Assembly (NCBI GenBank): GCA_025769875.1
Contig: JAGFNK010000016.1
Coordinates: 186,001 to 250,000, forward strand
Source: Russula earlei
Lineage: Eukaryota > Basidiomycota > Agaricomycetes > Russulales > Russulaceae
Length of the DNA stretch: 64,000 nucleotides
Reading direction: 5' to 3'
Of this stretch, positions 1 to 10,654 are shown piece by piece. The stretch's first letter is position 1. Each line of letters starts with the position of its first letter. The notes below the pieces were generated by a model that did no database searches, was not told where the DNA came from, and saw only the letters and a program-made list of their open reading frames with translations. The position numbers were made by a program, and so were the translations under genes.

Positions 1-974
1 GGTGCTTGAGATTCGCAGTTGAAGATTTGTCGCCCTTATCTTGATAGCGCCGAACACCTTTCGAGCCTGTCTTGCAATGTTTTGACAAACAGGTGAAGAA
101 GTGAGAGACGCGGTTTTTGTGAATTTGAATAGAGATGTCAGGCTTGAAAAACGTGTAGATGGGGGACCGCCATGACTTCTTTGCGTCTTCTAGTGTCCAA
201 GTAAGCAAAAGAGGTAAAAAATGATAATAAAACGACATACGTAGGTCTTTTTCAAGCTCCTCGTTATCTGATTCAATCTCGATAGCATTGCCGGTTGCGC
301 TGTTGCTGCTGATACTCATATGATCATCCATCATCAGTGCTTGCTCCGCTTCTTGTTCGCTTTCAATGGGTGTGGAGGTGGCATTGGATGCCACATGCTT
401 TGCACGCTTGAGAGGCTGGGTGATTGCCTTCGAGCCATTTGCGATGCTACGTTTGACTCCATGCTGGAGTGCCTTGGTGCTCGACTTGACTGCACTGGCA
501 AAGGAAGAGGTCGACGCCAAAGTCTGAAGTGAAGAGCGCGATGACTTTGCTGAGGACTTTGACCCCAAATTGCGAGGCATGAGCAACAAGTGAGATGTTG
601 AAAATAATTTGCTCACCTTTATATGATCCAGCCAGATCTCGATGAACCAACCCTTCTGACCCATGTCATACGACTTTGCAAACATGGCACTAAGTGCCGT
701 CTTCGCGTAAATGGAGGCAGCCGCTGAGTCTGAGTTGCGCTCACCAGTTTTCTCACGATTGTGATCAACAATTGCTTCCATTTGGGCTGGTCCCAAGCCT
801 GTGCAAGCTGTCACCCTGTGGCAGGAGACTCTTGAATAGTGCTTTCAATACCTGTAAACCCGGCCGATAAGGGTGCAGTGTTGTGCGGGTGTGACAAATT
901 TAAAACTGTACCCATACCCGCGCCTACCCGTGACCAAATTGTCACAGTGTCACCCGTACCCGAGTCACACCTTA
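1..974 (-). mobile_element. hAT transposon copy, truncated by the window edge
   Basis: This stretch is an inverted, slightly diverged copy of the first ~970 bp of the hAT element at 19579-22885: the same N-terminal transposase segment (near 447-650 on the minus strand) and the same GGGTACGGG-rich terminal region. It ends at 974 in the terminal inverted repeat TAAGGTGTGA (read on the minus strand). The 8 bp after it (975-982, GTGGTATG) would be one target-site duplication copy; the partner lies left of the window. Family is sure; intactness cannot be judged. Confidence 0.88.
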
Positions 975-984
975 GTGGTATGGG

Positions 985-1215
985 CACCACAGGAGATGGT
1001 GAGGAGAGGGCTGAACTGGACAAAGTGTAGATAGTGGCCAGCCAGACAGAGATGGCAGTGTGGGATGGAGCTGTGGTACATGGGACATGTACAGCAATGG
1101 TATAGATGGCTGGTGGCTTGGGACTTCAGAGGCAACATGGAGCTTGCAATGGCTTGAATTGGGGGCAATGGTGTGTGGATGACAGTAGAGATGGCTGGTG
1201 ACAGTCTTTGACATT
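985..1215. repeat. Degenerate G/T-rich direct repeats left of the MULE
   Basis: The segment repeats phrases such as AGATGGCTGGTGRC and GTGTGTGGATGACAGTAG. The same phrases recur at 4065-4205 on the other side of the MULE, so the MULE appears to have landed inside one block of repetitive DNA belonging to the Copia remnant to its right. No coding potential is seen. Confidence 0.6.
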
Positions 1216-1219
1216 TCGT

Positions 1220-4047
1220 GGCGGGTTGAATTACCATAAAAGGCGATTGTGTCAGCAAGAGAGTTGGGACTTCAATCACGCATTAATGGATGTAATTTAG
1301 TTATATAAGTGTGTTAATAATAAGATAACTCCTTACCATTTTCCCCCTACCAAAAAAAAAAGAAATGCAATCTCATTTCTGATTGATTGGCACGCCATCC
1401 ACATCATCCACCCATTCCAGCCCGAGCGCCCCTTTTGCAACACAATGTTTCCAGATCACTGCCAATTCTGGAAAGAGGGGAGGACTCAATTATGACCGGG
1501 AGCACAGCAGATACCCCATGGAATGGCCGACAGCAGCTGATTTTGACGCATGGTGCCGGCAAGAAGAATTGGCTCACTCAATTGAATTGATTCCATCCAG
1601 CACCAAGCATGGGCAGGGATGGACAAAGAAGGTTTTCATCTGCTCCCGCCAACTATCCGGGGGAGCTTTGAGTTATGTAAAGAAGCACCCCAATTGCACA
1701 TGGAGATCCAAGATCAAGAAGATGGGTTGCCATTGCTGAATAGTCATCAAGTCTTACATGGACGCGCCTACCATTCTTGGACAATATGCAAGCGAGCATT
1801 CCCATGAAATCGGAATTGCTAATCTTGCTTACACACGAATGTCACACATAGCGCGTGATAAAATTAAATTCATGCTGTCAAAGAAGGTTGATCCACGGGA
1901 AATAGTAAGTGCCTGTATTGAATTTATTTTATTTTTATTCACTAACTTAATAATGGAAAGGTACGCAATATTCAGGATTCATCGCCCGATGGCAGCCAAG
2001 ACTGATTCATCTCGCTCCGGGATGTAAGCCACATGGCCTGGGAAATGGAAGATGAGATTATCAGGCTGCATCCAGAGGATGCTATCTCCACCAGGCTCTG
2101 GTTTGACAGGTTTACAGATGAAAAAACAAATGTTTTTTTACAAAGACAGGCTGCACAGTGCCCCATCTCAATCAAATCTGCAGGAGGATGCATATGTATT
2201 ATGCATCCAGACCCCTTTCCAAATGGTGGCATTCCGCCGCCTTGGGAACAGCTTCATTGGTATCGATGCAACTCATAATATTACTCAATATCTGGACTTC
2301 TTATTATTTACCATGATCACGCGCGATCACTGGGGACATGGTGTGTAATATTTACTAAATGTCAATTTAGCGTGCTTACCTTTTCCAGATAGGTGTGCCT
2401 GTTGCCTGGATGCTGGCATCCAATGGAACAAAGGACACAATATCCTTTTTTGTCCATTGGGTCAGGGATGCCAGTCTGGCTATCCGGCCGTCTATTATTA
2501 TGACAGATCGTGATGCCGCGCAGATTACCGCCCTCAAGATTGCCTATCCGGGAAGTCGGATATGGCTTTGCAAGTGGCACGTGTTGCGCACAATGCGATC
2601 ACACTTCATTGCTAACAATTTTCCTGATCTGTGGGATAAGATCAAGAGATGGGTACATACAGATGATCAGGCTGACTTTCTACAAATCTGGGAGGAGATC
2701 TCCACTGATCCTCAGGTTCCAGAAACTTTTGTGAACTATCTTGGGTCTCAATGGATGCCTGTGGTGCATATGTGGTCCATGGTTTACCAGAAAAATCAAC
2801 ATATCTTTGAGGAAGGGGACACCAACATGTTGATCAAAGCGTATGTGATCCTCCCGATCTAAAGATAAGATGACTCAATCTTTTTAGATATCATCATGTC
2901 CTCAAATCACATTGGCTCAACAGCAAGCGCAATCGGCGGATCAATCAAATATTATATTATTTGTTCTAGTGCATCGCATGGTGCCGTATTAACAAAACAG
3001 GCATGAACGGCAGAACATCGGGCTCGATGGTCGGGACCTGGCAGCTGACAGGTGTCATATAATTTTCACCCATGCCGAGAGCATCTCACAAGATTCAATC
3101 TTGCAATTCGATGAGATCTGCTTTCACATCGCTTCACAGTCCCGTTCCAGCACATTTTACTCAATCGATCTGATGAAGTCAACTTGTGATTGCACAGATT
3201 ATCCCCGGATTAGATTCTGCAAACACATTGCAGCAATCTACATCCACTTTCCCTACCTCTGTCCTGAGGGGAGCACACAAAAGGAAAGTGCAAATAAATC
3301 ACCTGACCCCCCATCCCTATCATCTTCTTCATCCACACCAAGGGAGAGCCTAGTATCTCTCTCACAGGAGATCATATCATTATCACATGATCTCACATCT
3401 AGGCTTGAAAACGCTAATCAAACAGCAGAGATTGTTGAGGCCACGCGGGCCACCAAATATGGTTTGGCAGCTGCAATCAATTTAATTCAAGGCTCCAAGG
3501 TCTTACCTGATAAGGAAGTGATCACACCCAATCAGAAAACGTGGATGGAGACAGCCGAGCATATGGGTGTCAAACTCAAATGGGGCCCAAAACAATGGAC
3601 CAGTCTCCCTGACGCGCTGGGGATTGACAGCGCAAAGCATTGGCATCACTAAGGGAAAGCGCCGCTGTGTTCACGATGATCTGTACGCCAGGGGCGAATG
3701 GTCGGGCAAGCACGCCAAGCCCAATGCAACATCTGCTGCCGCGAATGCATGCACATGTGCCCTTGGGGAACCATCGTCCCTCCCTCGGAACCCCTCTCCC
3801 TCCAATGCCACTGCCTCCCTTGCACCAGGTCCCTTCGGACTCGCACCGCTGCCTCTAACAGCTTCAACTGTTGCTGTTCCTTACAATACAAAATCTTTTT
3901 TGTATCAATTTAATTTATTTGTCTAATAGCTAATAAATAAGTCATTGAATATGTAATTGAGAAAATGATTTGATGACATTTAAATGCATAATTGATGTAC
4001 CGATTCTCTTGCCAACAAAATCGCCTTTTATGGTAACTCAACCCACC
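1220..4047 (+). mobile_element. Mutator-like element (MULE) with long terminal inverted repeats
   Basis: The ends are ~80-bp imperfect inverted repeats: 1220-1300 begins GGCGGGTTGAATTACCATAA and the reverse complement of 3965-4047 begins GGTGGGTTGAGTTACCATAA, both continuing with AGGCGATT and a matching ATG-rich stretch. Between them lies a MULE transposase. Long TIRs and this transposase type define the family. I could not find a clear 9-bp target-site duplication (left ACATTTCGT, right GTGAAAAGA), so the ends may have decayed or the boundary may be a few bases off. Confidence 0.8.
1383..3652 (+). pseudogene. MULE transposase, broken
   Basis: In order: an N-terminal part with a conserved Cys/Trp/His DNA-binding region (CTWRSKIKKMGCHC, ~1700-1739); a middle with EMEDEIIRLHPEDAIS (~2045); the first catalytic Asp region FIGIDATHN (~2250); PVAWMLASNGTKD (~2400) and the second Asp region IIMTDRDAAQIT (~2500) followed by LCKWHVLRTMRSH; and a SWIM zinc finger CDCTDYPRIRFCKHIAAI (~3185-3235). 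Short introns with GT-AG ends are visible near 1907-1970, 2345-2390 and 2840-2885. The reading frame shifts at a T7 run near 2131-2137, and stops occur near 3000, so it is not functional as written. The protein would have cut and pasted its own element. Confidence 0.85.
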
Positions 4048-4064
4048 GTGAAAAGAACGCAACT

Positions 4065-4205
4065 GCTGGTGACTTAGGATGTCTGAGGTAACACTGAGGG
4101 CATGGTGGACTGAGGGGCAACAGTGTGTGGATGACAGTAGAGATGGCTGGTGACTTGGGATGTCTGAGGTAACACTGAGGGCATGGTGGATTGAAATGGG
4201 TTCAG
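4065..4205. repeat. Tandem repeat, ~90-bp unit, about 1.6 copies
   Basis: The phrase beginning CTGGTGACTTRGGATGTCTG and running through GAGGGCATGGTGGA occurs twice, at ~4068 and ~4149. It lies between the MULE and the Copia protease remnant and shares phrases with 985-1215. Confidence 0.65.
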
Positions 4206-4271
4206 TGGACATGCAGTAAGGATATGTGATGTTGGTGCAGCAACATGGGTGGATCAGCAGAGAGGGTGTGG

Positions 4272-5789
4272 TCAAAGTGTTGTTAAAAGTTCATGTGAGT
4301 TGCATTTGGATGAGAGATGACTGGTGAACAATGTGACACCTGCTTTGTTAGTCACCCAGCAGTGATTACAGTCAAAATGGGTAGTGTAATTTCCTGCATG
4401 GTTAAAGGAAAGGATAGATATTATTTGGACAGTAGCAGATGGGATGTACAAATCAATGTTTAATTTGATGGTGGTCCCATCATCTGTAGTGAATTGCATG
4501 GTACCAGAACTGATGGCTTGAACCTGGGATCCATTGAGTCCTGTAACAGGATATGGAGTTGTTGGATGGAGCAAGATGAAGTTGGAGTGAGAGGGCCAGA
4601 CATGGCAGGTTGCACCTGTGTCAAGAATGAAAGGGACTTGCCAAACTGTTGGATCTCCAACAGCCCAGACCAAAGATGAGAGGTTGTTGGTGTGGAGAGA
4701 CTAGTCAAGGGAGGTGGATTGTGGTGTGTTGATGGCAATAAACATGTGATATCATTGCCAGGCAACATTGTCAAGGCATTGGTGGATGGTGAAGAGGGGT
4801 AGTATGTGATGCCATTTATGGTGAGAGGTGGTAGAGATGGTGAGGTACCTATGGGAGGTGTAGTGGCAACATTCACCTCATGTGTCTGACCAGGAACATT
4901 GGGCTTGCAGAGCTTTGAGAGAGCTAGCTGTTGAGCAGCCTTAGCCTCATCAATGGGGTGTCCAGCCATTTTCCCACCAGGCCTAATGCAGAAGTCAGTG
5001 AGATGTCCCAGTTGTTCACAATAAGAGCAGAAGGTTCTGCAGTGCACAGCAACCACAGGGAAAGCAGAATGTGTTGATATGCCCTGGTCAATGTGATTCT
5101 TAATTAGGGATTCTTCACCTTGCAGGCATTGGATTAATGTTGCTGATGTGAAATTGGGTTTGTTGGAGAGTGATTGGATGTGTGATTGGAGATAGTGGAA
5201 GTCATTGCTGAGGGAATTGATAATGAGTACCAAAAGTAATTTGTTGGTGTCTATGGGTCCCATGTTGGTGATTTGTTTATGGAGTTGGCAGATCTCAGCC
5301 AGGGTGGTACTGATGGGAGTGGACAACAAGAAGCAAACATTGAGCACTTTCTTTAAAGTAAGGACTTGTGCATATAGTCCAAGCTTCTTGTGTCTCTGTT
5401 TCAGCATCTTGTAGACATTGTGTGAACATGCATGGTGAACTTTTGCACCAAGGAATTCATACTCAATGGAACTGATGTGATGAAGTATAAATGTTTTTAG
5501 AGAAAGGTCATTGTTGGACCAAATCCAGTGGGCTTAAGCATGAGCTGCAACATTCAGGCAAGGTAAGGTACCATTGAGCCGGCCCCTGAATCCCTGACCA
5601 TATGCAACAGGACACAGATGTTTTGTCCCATTTGGACCAATTGGACTTGTTGAGATCAAGGATGAGATCCACCAGCCAAGTGTTGTCCAAAATAAAACAT
5701 TCAGTTAGTGTGATTATGTTCTGGGAGGATTTGAGGGCTGTGGATGCAGTGGTCAAAGGGTTGCTAGTAGGTTCAGGGTTGTTGCTCAT
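4272..5789 (-). pseudogene. Copia retrotransposon remnant: gag and protease
   Basis: Read right to left: a gag N-terminus starts at 5789; the gag body (5407-4900) has a CCHC zinc knuckle CSYCEQLGHLTDFC near 5030; then comes an aspartic protease with FILDTGATCHVWPSHS (~4630) followed by the usual Copia linker up to 4272. The frame shifts between pieces (5508/5407 and 4460/4673). Integrase, RT and RNase H are missing: the element is cut at ~4270 by repetitive DNA and the MULE. It differs from the other two Copia elements here, so it is a third lineage. Dead. Confidence 0.82.
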
Positions 5790-6064
5790 TTATGGATCTG
5801 GAGAGGAAAGCAGAAAGGGTAAGGAAATAAGGGGATATGTATAAGATGTGTGTGCTTAAGAAATGGGAATGAAGGGTATGATGGAAGAGAAAGAAATGTA
5901 CATCATGTGTTTTGTGAAACTATCAAAGGGAAGTGACTATGATGGAAGAGAAGGCAGGAGGCATGAAACTAATGGGATGGAATTGAAATTGAGAGTTTGA
6001 TGATATTGGGATCAGCATGGGAGGAGAGGAATTGTAAAATGAAACCACTGAAAGTGAGATATTT
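5790..6064. other. Non-coding spacer upstream of the Copia gag
   Basis: A purine-rich spacer (AGAGAAAG, GGAAGAGAAGG). It is the expected position of the 5' LTR and leader of the minus-strand Copia remnant, but I found no second copy in the window to prove an LTR. No ORF worth calling. Confidence 0.4.
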
Positions 6065-6216
6065 TAATGCAGGAGGAGAGGTGTCATGAATTTGATATTG
6101 AAGAGATTGATGTGGGAGGAGAGGCATCATGAATTTAATGATACTGAAGGGATTGATGTGGGAGGAGAGGCATTGTGAACTAGATGATACTGAAGAGATT
6201 GACACAGGAGGAGAGG
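6065..6216. repeat. Tandem repeat, ~45-50-bp unit, about 3 copies
   Basis: The unit GGAGGAGAGGYRTYRTGAAY is followed by TTGATRATACTGAAGAGATTGAYGTG and recurs at ~6072, ~6115, ~6160 and ~6206. The last copy is interrupted by the solo LTR at 6217, whose target-site duplication AGAGG is part of the unit. Confidence 0.75.
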
Positions 6217-7170
6217 TGTCAAGACTCACTGTTGAACTATCCAGTTCAAGAGCGAGGAGTAAGCTCAAAGACAAGTTGATAGATGTCCAAGACAGCATGG
6301 GCAAGAAGTAGAGTCCAAAGCAGTAACAGATACCAAAGAGGTATAGTTACTGGTAGGGTCGAGCAGGTACGCAGGGAAGAGGCCAGAATGGTCACAAGAG
6401 GACGGTCCTTAAAGGAGTATCCCAGGGATAGAGAGTGCCATAAACAAATGGACAGTCTGAAGACTGTCCGTTACTTTATTGAGCGCTTATATACTACAAG
6501 AGAACTGCTAAATAGGGAACAAGTCATAACCTTGTTATCAAGCACAATAGATGGATGAGTAAGAAGTCGGAGTATGCTTACCAAGCATGCTCAGTCATGC
6601 TCAGTAAGCTGCTGAGTAAGAGGGCTTCTAATGATGAGTAAGAGCCCCTATTGTCCACGTGTTCACTGCTTTAGTACACGTGCAAAGCACCTGATTCATT
6701 TACTGTTAGTTAGTTTAGGGCTGGTCATTTGGAGACTTGTAGTTTGGTTCAAGGAATAGAGTTGTCCATAAGGCCCCTTATATAGTTCTATTAGGGTCCT
6801 TAGAGTCAACCCTAATACTTCTATTAAGGTCCTTAGTATTGCTTTATAGTTCGTTCTATAGTTATTAGAGTTAGTCTAATAACACATTGTAGGGTCCATA
6901 GTATTGTGTTAGCACCTATTGTAGGGTACTTAGAGTCATCCTAAAGGGTCCTTAGGGAGGCTATAATACTGTCCTTTATTGCTAAAAGGGTTGCCATTAA
7001 GTGGGGCTTGCTGTATGTCGATTGTGCCGAGAATTGCTCGCGTGACAATGCACACATGATATTGTGGACACCTCTACTCACCCCTTTTGTCCATGTGAAC
7101 AGGGTGACACCATAGGGACTGGGTTTCCTCTCATAAGGAAGGGTCCTTCTCCAGAGAATGGTTCATGACA
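6217..7170 (-). mobile_element. Solo LTR, family A
   Basis: A 954-bp LTR beginning TGTCAAGACTCACTGTTGAA and ending ATGGTTCATGACA, so the ends form the inverted pair TGTCA/TGACA. It is flanked by a perfect 5-bp duplication AGAGG (6212-6216 and 7171-7175). The minus strand carries TATATAAG and AATAAA close together in its promoter/polyA part, which sets the orientation. Near-identical copies lie at 51280-52243 and 56288-57254 and partial ones at 53453-54062. Solo LTRs arise by recombination between the two LTRs of a full element. Confidence 0.93.
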
Positions 7171-7175
7171 AGAGG

Positions 7176-7500
7176 TGTCAATGATTGGAATTGAATTGCT
7201 TAAGGGTTACCAATGAGGTGTCTGAAATGAGGAATGGGAGCCTGCCAAATGGAGGGAAGTGGTAGAAAGGGCACAAAAATTGACAGAAATTGAGCATTGA
7301 GGGAGAAGTCCACCCAGTGAGAGGAAGTAATGGAGAGAACAGGATATTGACAGAGATTGACAAGAAGTGAGAATTGAGGCTGGTGGGTTAAGATTAGAGC
7401 TCAGGGCCCATAACCTGTTGGTGTTCAGAGGGGTTGCAGTGGATGAGATGAGAGGTCAATTTTTATAATTAGTTTCCACTGGAGGTACAGTAACATAACC
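7176..7500. other. Gene-free spacer
   Basis: Purine-rich sequence with GACAGAAATTGA-like phrases repeated loosely. It lies between the solo LTR and the 3' side of the pogo element. No ORF or clear element end recognised. Confidence 0.3.
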
Positions 7501-9390
7501 CTATGCTGTCACCAACTAGCAATTGGACAGTCACTCATTGTCACCAGAAACATAATGATGATATTGAAGTGCCAATTGAACCTTACATTGTTGATGAGAC
7601 AGGTAAAAACACTTCAATTGGAGAATTGGGGGGGGGGGGACAGGGAAAAAAGACAATGTACTGTGTGCATACAGATATTATGTTGGTACTCTCAATCTGA
7701 TTCTGCCTGCTTTGAAGGAAGAGCCCTGCAAATCAAGGCTGATCAGAAAGGTCTGGGTGTGCTCTGAGGTGGGACTTGAGCTGGCAAACCCAGCTCAATG
7801 ATGGTGCCTGACTGACATCTTGAGGCCAAGTGCACTGGAGAGTGTGATGAGATCATCCTTGCACTTGTATGAGGAAGTGGTTCTGTAAAACATGAGTGCA
7901 TCATTGTGAATAGACAATTGAGACTCACCACTGAAAACCTTCAACTGTATGTCCTCCAAGATTTGTGCATCATGAGCTGCTTGATTGGTTGTCTTTTGAG
8001 CTGCCTTCTCTTCCTGTTCAGCAAGCCACTGTGCCTTGACTTCAGGGTGGGCAACAAAATGTGCACTTGTCTTCACAGAACAGTGTGTCTTGCACTTCTA
8101 ATTTTCCAACTCTGTCCTGGCATCTGATGCTGCATGCTTCATGATGGTGTAGTGTGCATTACTGGAGCTGGTCTCTGCCCTGGCTTGAAGGATCTCCCTT
8201 CCCATCAGCTCCACCATCAACTGGAGTTGAGAGATCTCTGAACTCATCTCCTGGACTGTATTGGGGATTGGTGTGTGGTGAGAACCAAGGGCAATTGAGA
8301 GAGACATTGCAGGGGAAGAACTTGCCCTTTGAGAGCAAGTGAAGGGGGGAATGAGCTGGAGAGGGCCTCAGCTGGTGGAAATGTCACATGGATGCTCAGA
8401 TGACACATTTTGCATAATGGTCAAAGTGCATTCATTGTCCATTGGGGGTGAGGAAGGGGATGGAGCCAAGTTAAGTGGGACATGTGGACATGAAGTGAGG
8501 GTGGCAAGTCATTCACATGGCCTGGCAGTGGCATGAAGTCCAAGTCATCAAAGTCTGTGTCCCAGTTGAATGCAACTGGGTCTTCTCTTCATCTATTATG
8601 TCAAGACATTCTTTGCATGCTGTCACTGATGTCTGAGGCATCCCAGTCAGAGGGCTCAGAGGGAAGGGGGGAGGATGAGGGAATGTTGACAGGAAATGGT
8701 GGATTTTGCTCCACCAGAGGCCATGATGTGCAGAGTGCCTTTGTGGTGTGACATGCTATGCCTCTTGGATCTGAAAGGACCGAAAACCAATTTTTTGGAA
8801 ACCCCTCCCTTTGTGGGGGGACTTTACTCAATTGACAGGTGAACTCAATCATGCAGCAGAGTCAAAAGCCGCAGATCACACAAAGTAAAATGTTTTCCCA
8901 ATCACCTCACATCCTTAATTGCAAGCAGGAGTGTCTCAAGGACACAGTGGAGCTTGCAAGATGCAAGCTTGACACCTCGGCCGAAGGCCACAAAGGCAAA
9001 AATTGTCTCATAAGTCTTGGTATTGTCTTAGCAACCTATGATATGCATTTATGAACAGTCTGCACCCAAAATGTATTTAGAGAGGCTCAAACAAGCCAAA
9101 TAACACATGTGCATTCAGTTTGTCACTCCCTGGAATAACCCTTCCTGCATGACATTTCCAATCTGCCATCCCATGTGCTGATTGCCACGCCCTCAGGCTT
9201 TCCCCTCTTGTCACCCTTCACAAGGAAATGACATTTGGATGTGCTGAGTAGTGGAGTAAGATTTGGAAGGAGCAAAGTCAGCCTCAGTGAAGATGGAAGG
9301 GTTGAAGGGGTGGATGCTGGTGGAGGAGAATACCAAAACAAGGAGCTTGTGAGTCATTGTCTGAGTGTGCACCTTCATGTACTTGACAAT

Positions 9391-9881
9391 TGTTGAAGCA
9401 GATGGGCGCAGGTTATGATAAGAGCGATAAGATCCTTAAGATCTATCAAAAGATATTTCAGTATTGTGTAAGACAAGACTGTAAATCAGTAATACCTATC
9501 AAAAGATATCTACAACGCGTGATTAGATGCGATAGATAAGATAGGAAACAGTAAGTACTCACTTCAGTATTGTGTAAGACAAGACTGAAGCGATCTAGCT
9601 AATTGAGTGCCTCTTAAATACGCGAAAGCGTCTCTAAGCAAAGTAATCATAACTACCAACTTGTATCATAAAGGATCAGTTGTTAGTAGCTACCAATTGT
9701 CATCAATTAACTTATCATTGTAACATACGCAGGCTGCAGCATCTGAGCTGAGCCGGTCCGGGCTGATCCGACGCGTGAGCGACGCGCGTGAGCCGAGAGC
9801 GCCCGGTCCGTGGGAGCCGACGTGTTAACGCGACTGGGCTGTGATTACATCAGACTGCCCAAAGCAGTGGTAATCTCAACA
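9391..9881. mobile_element. Solo LTR (491 bp), unrelated to the other families
   Basis: It begins TGTTGAAGC and ends CTCAACA (inverted pair TGTTGA/TCAACA) and is flanked by the 5-bp duplication ACAAT (9386-9390 and 9882-9886). Inside, CAGTATTGTGTAAGACAAGA occurs twice (~9460 and ~9563), as does ATCAAAAGATAT. It sits inside the pogo transposase. Orientation is not decided. Confidence 0.88.
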
Positions 9882-9900
9882 ACAATGACATTGTAGCATG

Positions 9901-10480
9901 TTATGGGAATGTTTTCACAGATGCAATGGTCACAGTGAATGGACCAGTTCCACTGTGTGTGGCAAAACACTTTGATGTTGAGTGGTTGGAGTTTGTGTTT
10001 GCACTTAGAGGGGAGACAATGATGATAATGTTGTGTTGGTATGCAAGTGCCTGGAATCCATCAGTCTTGTGAGAGTTGTGACCATCAACAAAAAGGATGA
10101 CAGGGTTGTCAGTGACCTTGTGGTCCAGAGTGAGGGGGATGAAGGTGTAGCAGAACCATGACAAACTGATTTCATAGTCCATCCACCCATTTTGGGATGT
10201 GGCAATCCCCCAATTGGGGCATCCAGATCAGATTTGTGGTGGATGGGGAGAGGCCCATTTGAAAGGACAAACACTGGGGGAACAGACAACCTGGAGGGTG
10301 AAATACATTCAATGATGGTGACAAGTTCAAGGGAATCAGAATGCATGTGATAAAACTTGCTCTTCTTGAGGGTGCATAGGTGATAATATTTCTTGTAGCA
10401 TTTGTGGCCTCCACAAAGTTGCAAAACCTTCTCATCCATGTTCCAGATGTGCTCTGGTGGGAGGTTTGGGTACTTGTCAT
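9901..10480 (-). pseudogene. pogo transposase catalytic core, inactivated
   Basis: The motif HIWNMDEKVLQL (~10435) supplies the first catalytic Asp and NPVILFVDGHNSH (~10100) the second. The third Asp, normally in LQPLD, reads LQPLN (~9985), a loss of the catalytic residue. A one-base frameshift just before it, near 10010, separates VDGHNSH from LQPLN. The family moves DNA into TA sites; this copy cannot do so as written. Confidence 0.75.
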
Positions 10481-10654
10481 AGACCTGCTTGACTAGCTAA
10501 AAATAATGAGTGATGTCAAGACACATACTGCTGATCACTATTGACTCAGGAGCAGGTGGGCAAGGGTTGGAACAGACAATATGCTTGAAGTAAAGCATTG
10601 AACAGGAGGATGAGCCAAACAATGAGGAGGTACCAGATGGGGACTGGTATGTGC

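Noticed and set aside
6283..6558. 91-aa ORF repeated at 51902-52177 and in part at 53431-53637
   Set aside because: It lies within the LTR-A unit over its promoter/polyA region; it repeats because the LTR repeats.
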